Shown one piece after another: positions 57,666-64,000 of a stretch of 64,000 nt of DNA. Position numbers and translations under genes: made by a program. Under the pieces are notes generated by a model, which ran no database searches, was not told the origin of the DNA, and worked only from the letters and a program-made list of their open reading frames with translations. Origin of the DNA: Phoronis australis (Eukaryota; Phoronida; Phoronidae); assembly GCA_002633005.1 (NCBI GenBank), contig NMRA01000144.1, forward strand, positions 66,185 through 130,184, given 5' to 3'. Every line of letters begins with the position of its first letter. The stretch's first letter is position 1.

Positions 57666-58544
57666 GTGAGATCGAGTTTACCCTATGCTGCCATGTCAAA
57701 GAAATAATGGAATGTTCTAAAATTATATTACAATTTTGTGGTAGTGGATTGCTTTCTTCTTCTTACATGTGGAACACCCACTACACCAAGCAATTGTTCG
57801 CATTGCTACTATCCTGGTGCATTGAATAGAGAACACCGGCATGCAAAATTCAGTGTTGGGTTGAGGTGAAACCAGCAGTGATCTGGGAGCAACATGTTTG
57901 TCAATGGTCAGGGGAGCAACCAAAATTTGTGACGATGGGAGGAGCTCAACACCCATGTGACATACCCCATTGGTTTACCTGTTTAGCACTCCTCCCATGT
58001 AACCCCCCTGGGAGGGGGTCAACACCAATTTGGCGCCCACCTGGTTTATGCCTGGTATCCCGTTAGCTGTCACCTGGGGGGAATTACCCTCTGAACCCCC
58101 AGGAGCAATCATTCAAATTTTGTAGTGCGTGGAGGTATGAACTGTTATAAGGAAAGATAATTTGCCTTGTTAAGAACTCAAACATGAAACAAAACTGTGA
58201 CAGATTTTGAAGGGAGCTTCAAGAGAATAAAAACAAATACACTTTAATATTGATTAAAATACACATTTTCTTTCTCATTCGATTATAGGTGGATGTTAGT
58301 TTACGTATTCTATCCATTTTCAATAACACAGTAATTTTATTGCACGCTGAACGTCATTAAAGTATGAATTCATCAGTGTTTACATTGTTCGAACTGCGCT
58401 CCTAAGTAAGTGTCGATTATTCACCGCTTGGAGCGCTAGTGTCTCCACCGGTAACCATCGCGGCCAATGGTAAAATGGCGGAGTGAACTCTCCTATACTC
58501 GCACACTCCTTGATTCTATTTTCACCTTCGATGACGTCAGCCGC

Positions 58545-58622
58545 GGAGGGGTGCAGTGGTAAAGTCGACGACCCGAATCCCTTGCGGCCTAGCGGGCTCG
58601 AAACCGGCTTCTGTTCCCTCCA
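58545..58622 (+). repeat. tRNA-derived sequence
   Basis: A seven-pair end stem (GGAGGGG with TTCCCTCC) encloses TGCAGTGGTAAAGTCGACG (A-box-like) and GCGGGCTCGAAACC (B-box-like). Six extra bases separate the T-arm-like part from the end stem, so it is not a standard tRNA. Confidence 0.4.
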
Positions 58623-58775
58623 AAATGTTATTTCACTAGTGAGATAACTAAATGGGTAATAGCGGAGTTGCAACACCGCCATATTGGAAATGGGTCAGAA
58701 TGCTGCACTGTGGTTAAGCCGGTAAACAAGTACATGTACGTCGGCAAGCGTGGGAGCGAACTGGCCACAGGGAGG

Positions 58776-59100
58776 TTATACGTGTTGTGTGCCTGGCTGC
58801 TGTAATACCAGTTAGCGAGATAAAGAATTTAGTTACTACCTGTTTCCCAAGGACCAAGAACTGCGTTAACAGGGCAGACACATCGGTAGAGCTGGTAACA
58901 AAGGCCGACTTAGTGAATTCTTTCCGACTTCGTACTGAGCATAAAGTATGCAACGCTTATTTTGAGGGCGGCAAGAAAACGTATCTCATTTGGAAACTGC
59001 CCAACAATATTTCCCTCAAAGAAACAGTAACAAATACTCCACAGCGGTTGGTAATGAAAAAAAACTTGTTTTCGCTTGACCAGAACCAAGCCAACATGAG
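58776..59100 (+). pseudogene. Broken THAP-domain sequence
   Basis: One frame reads CCVPGCCNTS, then after a stop RDKEFSYYLFPKDQELR, the first half of a THAP finger. After another stop and a frame change the second half follows: FRLRTEHKVCNAYFEGGKKT. THAP landmarks C..C, FPKD and C..xF are in order; the usual His before Phe is Tyr here (CNAYF). Two stops and a frameshift make it a pseudogene. Confidence 0.65.
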
Positions 59101-62100
59101 CACTTTTGAGGATAATCACGGCCTCTGCACAATCACCTGTTCTGGATCGACTCACTTGACGTACGCACACTTTTTGCATTAACGCGCTAAGATAAAGCGT
59201 GCAGAATATTATTTACTTTCTATAAAATTGTGGTGCATTGCTATCAAAATTCGTTGTCAAATTACGATCATTTTCAGAAAATTGTGCTGAAATCCCAGGC
59301 GAAATCTCGCCGACAAATGCGTAGCTGCCGGTCTCGCAATCGTCAATGGGGCTTGAATTCTTGAATAAGAATACAGCTTCGACTCAACAAACTACCTGAA
59401 ATCCTCCGCAAGTTTTCCAAATAGATACTCCAAGATTTTAAGTTCTTATGGAGTCTGGATTAACTGCAAATTAAGTCCAAATCTGCGCTAGATTGTAACC
59501 CGCAACACGAGAACAATCTCTGGAGGAACACACATGTTGTTGTCACGTGACGTTTGAAGTTTGTATGCGTGTGAGTGAGGGTAAGCGTGCGTGTGCTTAT
59601 CATCAGAGTTCATTTGCCAGAGTAAATGCGATGTAATGATCTAGGTTTGCATTGTATCCAAAGAAATTAACTCAAGCAGTCAAGCAGAGCGTGTTTTAAT
59701 ATTTAGCTTAACACTTGCTGGCTTCATCTGCAAAAAAAAAACGTTCGAGAATTGTTTTAGTAAGACCGATAGCCTATGTCACTTACATGTATGAGTCGCC
59801 GGGTGAGTGGATGCGTGACCGTAGTGTATTCCGGAAGATTCAGGGTGTAAGGGTGCGAATGTGTTCACTATCAGTGGGTCATTTTGACTTTAAAAGCACC
59901 AATTACAAGTATGATTAGTTAAATAATTTCTCTTAAAAATGATGCAAATGTTTTTAACGGTATTAGAAACTTTCGGATATTAGTGCCAATATTTATTTCT
60001 TGCCGATGCTATGTTACCCGTTTCATGAATAGATAGTTCCCAACTAAATGTCTTCGATGGCAGTCGGTACATTAAGCAGCGCGCACTTCTTGGCCGCGTG
60101 CTAACACTGATCGAGTTTTTTTATTAGTCTTCGATTCACGGTTTTCACGTGTACAAAGAAGTTTGGATTCCTGTTGAGGCCGGAGAAGATCTGTACCGGA
60201 AAGAAACAATGCAATCCCGCTGACACGTACACTGCGTCTGTCTTCAAAGTCCAGGCCCGCGTAGTGGGCACATCCCTCGCAAGTGCAGCAAAACTTTTGC
60301 GTTCTTTTTGAATCGCGGCGTAATTTTGAAGTGTATACGGACATAACGGGGAGGCTCGTGGTCTACAAATTCAGGACTGTCGGATCTAATCTTTCAATTG
60401 ATAAATTGGGGACGTTAGAACTGTAAGTAAGGCATTTTTCTCATGTATAATCGGGAACCCAATGGTCGTCCGCCTAAGCATAAAACCGGCTTATTGTCGT
60501 ACTCACCCAATTATTCCACTTCAAAGTTATACTCTGCATAGAACTTGATTTGACTCTCACAAATTCACAGTATTAGTTGATTCAAAAGTTTTCTTTTATT
60601 CATGCCGAGTTGTTTGAACTGTGCATTGCTTTTCGGCAGCCATTTTATAATGACTCCTATGGTCGTCATATGCTGCCGCCTTTTGAAAGAACAGAAAACC
60701 ACACAGAAAATGGCCAAGAAAATAGTGCAAAGTGGTTTACAGCAATTCTACTTCAACCACAAACTGTTTTACTAGTATGATATTGATTTTTTTTAAATTG
60801 ATTAAAATTGATTTAGAATTTCAGTTCTGGAAAATAAATCGCAATTGCTTTATTCCAGAAAGACCTTACTTATTTTCTATTTGTGTCCTCTTTATTTGAC
60901 TTTTTGCTGATGCTATTCTTAACACCACTTATCTCTGCTGTCTTTCTTTTTCTTTTCAGTTTTTCTTCATTCTCTGTTAACACCTTGTCAGCCAAAACAG
61001 AACTGTAACCCTTTGAGACTTTGTCGGTGCAAGTTGATCATTGAACCTCGATACAATTGTTCTAATAAATTACCCAATATCGTATTGTTTGATTTTTTCT
61101 CGCCTGTAACAGGCTTCTGCAATCATAAATAAATAAATAAATACCCAAGTTGCTTTTGCATTTTATTGCTCAATCTCTTCTTTTATTTTTGATTATGTCA
61201 TGCTGTGTTGTATGTAACAATGCAATATAGTGAAATAAAGTCAATGTTTTACTTTATTGGTGGCCATTCTCTATCAATTCAAGTATTTTAATTTTCTTCA
61301 AATAATTTCAAAATGCTTTAACCAAAAATTTCAACATAAATGTTGAGCTCAGTACTTTGTTTTGCAATAAAAAACAAGTGGACAATATTTTGATGACCAA
61401 GGCGTGGGCCGAAACTGCAAGCACCCAGCGTGTTCCATTTGTCTGCTGCGTTTTTCCTTTGGCCTAACGGGTGTCAGTTAGTGCCTGGGACAAATAGATA
61501 CATTGCATAAACAATCTCTGAGTTGTTTTTTGTTCCGCCTGAAGAAAATTTAATTTCGAAAATATCTTCTGAAAATGAACAAAAAGTGCATTAGTAAAAT
61601 CTACAAGTTTTTAAGTGGTTAAAAAAAAAACAGTCGGTAAATGCATTAATTTTAGTCTCAGTTCTTCCATGCGTGTTTCTCCCGAGAGGTTATTACCTAA
61701 CGTGCAGACGAGCACTCCAAATTGGAACGCTAAGTCCCGCGTGGCTGCGCTACACGCAAAAGAAGATGGCGGAAGACCTTTGGAGCCTGACGACGATAGG
61801 TATTCGGACTATAGTTCATGGGCTGGGCGCTTACTTTTAAATTAGCAAAGTCTGAAAACGCGTCGGGGCACTTTTTGAGACATGGGTGCTCATTATGGCG
61901 AATAGCGGCAGAATTACATACAACAGCGTACAACTGTAGTTCAATACACACAAATCACACGTCGTGCAAACCAATCGGCAATATACCCTAATCAATCCCA
62001 ATAGCCTTTGCTTAACCTAATTTCCGGACATGCGCAATCGTTAAATCGATTCGATTGCAACTCCAGTACTACTCGATTGTATTGGCCATTGGAGGATAGT

Positions 62101-62199
62101 ACTGTGGAATAAAAATCTCTTATTTGCCCGAGCTCAATATCGGTTGAATGACAATATACACGTAAGCAAACTTGAGGTCACGTGTAATAGCTCCTGGCT

Positions 62200-62258
62200 G
62201 GTTGCCTACGTGCCGCTAGGCGGTAGCCTGGTGGCTACCTAGCGGCACGCAGGGCACC
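62200..62258. repeat. Strong imperfect palindrome (hairpin)
   Basis: CGTGCCGCTA(GGC)GGTAGCC at 62209-62228 pairs with GGCTACCTAGCGGCACG at 62233-62249 around a four-base loop, with a three-base bulge. Pairing extends outward with few mismatches to GGTTGCCTA/AGGGCACC. GC-rich in an AT-rich setting. Confidence 0.85.
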
Positions 62259-63978
62259 AGTGAGTAATAGTTCAAGCACACTGTGAACTATCAGCCAATC
62301 AAAGAGTAGACAAGGTGCTTATGAATTATTTTGAATTGCACAAGAAGTTTGTCTTTAAACACGTATAGGATAATGTACATGTACTGTGCGCCAAAGAAAT
62401 CGTCGTACCGAAACTGATGAAAATTGCCGTTATTAAAGACATTTATTTCGATGCGAATATTCAAAATGAAACCTCGGAAATGCTGTCATAATTTTCTAAT
62501 TTATTTTTTCGGTTTTATTTGTAAAATTTTAGATGAAATTGGTATTTTGTTAATGTTAACAGCGTCTTAAAGAGGCACGGAACGCGAAAACTCCTCAAAA
62601 CTATCTTTTAAACAATTCCTGACAAAAGTACCATCTCCCAACGTCTACTACAGAGTTATGCCCTTTCTCCCCGTTAGGAAATTTCCACGCAAAATCACAA
62701 AATTTACGAATCTTGTAACACGGCGAAGGAAAAAACTCTGTAGTCACTACATAGTTTCTAATCTTCCTCCCACTTACATGTACATGTATGATGAATGCGC
62801 CCATGCGCTAAGAGTCATTCGACAAACAGCTGACTGATAAGAAGGATATTACATGTACGTGTGACTGGAGTCCCAATCTCAGGTCTACACTAGAGTATGA
62901 GGCAAGACAATGAAGCAAGAGATTTCTCAGAGAGAATTATAAGTGGATTTTAAAGCATATTTGAGTACTACGATAACTTTGTAACTAATTTTAAACATCA
63001 AATGCCTCTTAATCGGCCTCATGCTTGACGTGGCCAATGTTTTGTTTACATCAAATATGAAGGATCGCATTTTCTACATAAGAAAAAGCGCTACATGTAC
63101 GTCTGTGTCTCGCCATACCAAATAGGAGACGTGTTTTGTCTTTCCTAAGAAAAATCAACGAAGTGACAACCATTTGGCCGATCGTTTTTTAGAAGTTTGA
63201 AACTAAAAGAAAAACACTTTGACATCAGCAAAAAAATTTAAATTTTAGGAGATAACCGTGATATGGTGAATTCGTTGAATACTGTTTCAGCGAAAGAGAA
63301 TGTTCGTTTTTCAGCGTTCCAGGCCTCTTCAAGATTTTGCTAAATTACTGCAAAAGTGAAACGTTTGAACTAAAACCCTCCATACAACCTGCATGAAAGT
63401 TTAATTTGAATTCAATTAATCATTTCGGAAACTCGATGTTCCAAAGTAAACCAAAACGTTACATTTTGTAGGGCTACTTATATCCTCGGACACGTTTTAT
63501 CGAAAAGTTTGGTTTTAGCTCGGGCGGTTTTAACTTTGATTTACACCTACAGGTGTAATGGATGGTCGCGGCTTACGAACGCTCTCGTTAACTCTGAATA
63601 TGAACATGGAAAATATGGAGTTATATCAGCTGCAACGTTTTGGCACTTCAAAAAAACGAAGCAGTTCGTATGTATTTTAGCAGTCTACAAAACAACACTT
63701 GGTCCGAATAGGGGTTTAATGAATTACTGTATTCATTGCAGTCATGGTACTGCCAAAACTTTTGCAATATTCTTACTGAACATCTACCCTCGTACTATTT
63801 ACTGAGCTTGGAGTACCATGACAGAAGCAAAAGATTATTCATTTTCTCCGATATATTAACCGACTGACAATTTGTACAAATCTGACTTATAATAGCTTAG
63901 AGCAGTGCAGTTATCATTGCGCTTTTGACGAAAATTTTAGAAGAACTTGATTAAAAACAAAAAAATGGTTTTATTTAC

Positions 63979-64000
63979 CTGGCCTGCAGGTTTCCTCGCT
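63979..64000 (-). CDS. Possible exon end cut by the window edge
   Basis: On the minus strand, sequence from the window edge runs to CTGCAGGCCAG followed by a donor GTAAATAAAAC at 63978. This looks like the 3' end of an exon whose body lies beyond the window. Too short to identify. Confidence 0.2.

Larger units (their letters stand above)
55718..58516. other. Region bounded by 33-bp inverted repeats
   Basis: ATCAAGGAGTGT then AGTATAGGAGAGTTCACT at 55718-55750 is repeated inverted at about 58484-58516, with weaker similarity inward (GTTACCG; CTAGCGC). Between lie a partial THAP domain and repeats. THAP content with inverted ends of about 31 bp recalls P elements, but no RNase-H-like transposase and no 8-bp target duplication was seen, so the call is open. 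Confidence 0.35.
59180..64000. other. Right flank without recognised genes
   Basis: Long AT-rich stretch with short unsupported frames. Apart from a strong hairpin (62200-62258), an inverted exon-like donor at the very end and ACATGTA motifs, nothing was recognised. Confidence 0.45.

Noticed and set aside
61764-61845. Short frame starting MAEDLWSLTTIG after AAGATGGCGG
   Set aside because: Good start context, but it stops after about 24 codons without a donor in frame or any homology.

Overview
This window is animal nuclear DNA. Coding sequence is split by many spliceosomal introns, AT-rich introns and intergenic DNA dominate, and the recognisable domains (NIDO, AMOP, vWD, Sushi, ankyrin, F5/8C, THAP) are metazoan. 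Together with degraded DNA transposons and LTR-retroelement pieces this suggests a non-vertebrate, probably marine, animal. I cannot fix the phylum. Nothing prokaryotic (operon, CRISPR array, plasmid) is present.

Left third: an eight-exon gene on the minus strand (11967 down to 955) encodes a 235-residue ankyrin-repeat protein. Its splice phases join without a break over 708 coding bases. Intron 1 holds a 30-bp minisatellite. Intron 2 holds a TTAA-flanked MITE and a 1.3-kb TTAA-type element carrying a THAP zinc-finger reading frame. Exon 4 carries a 57-bp tandem duplication that also duplicates its splice donor. About 4.8 kb of non-coding DNA then separates this gene from a divergently transcribed neighbour.

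Centre: a 20-exon gene on the plus strand (16806 to 40793) encodes a 1,091-residue type I membrane protein: signal peptide, NIDO, IPT/TIG-like region, AMOP, vWD (with a GDPH cleavage motif), Sushi, transmembrane helix and a 51-residue tail. All exon junctions are phase-compatible and sum to 3,276 bases. The order AMOP-vWD-Sushi-TM is that of SUSD2, with a MUC4-like NIDO region at the front. Exon 7 lies between two inverted copies of one repeat, and a Kolobok-like element sits inside the second copy at a TTAA site that is unoccupied in the first.

Right third (41-64 kb): mostly repeats and relics. These include a BEL/Pao fragment, a transposase-like exon, an isolated F5/8C (discoidin) exon, several foldback/MITE elements, two broken THAP-domain sequences, tRNA-derived sequences and a candidate signal-peptide first exon. 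No complete gene could be assembled there.

The two main genes show no evident functional link. I found no new multi-gene system. The most notable observations are structural: an inverted-repeat-flanked exon, a nested transposon with its empty site nearby, and an in-frame duplicated splice donor.
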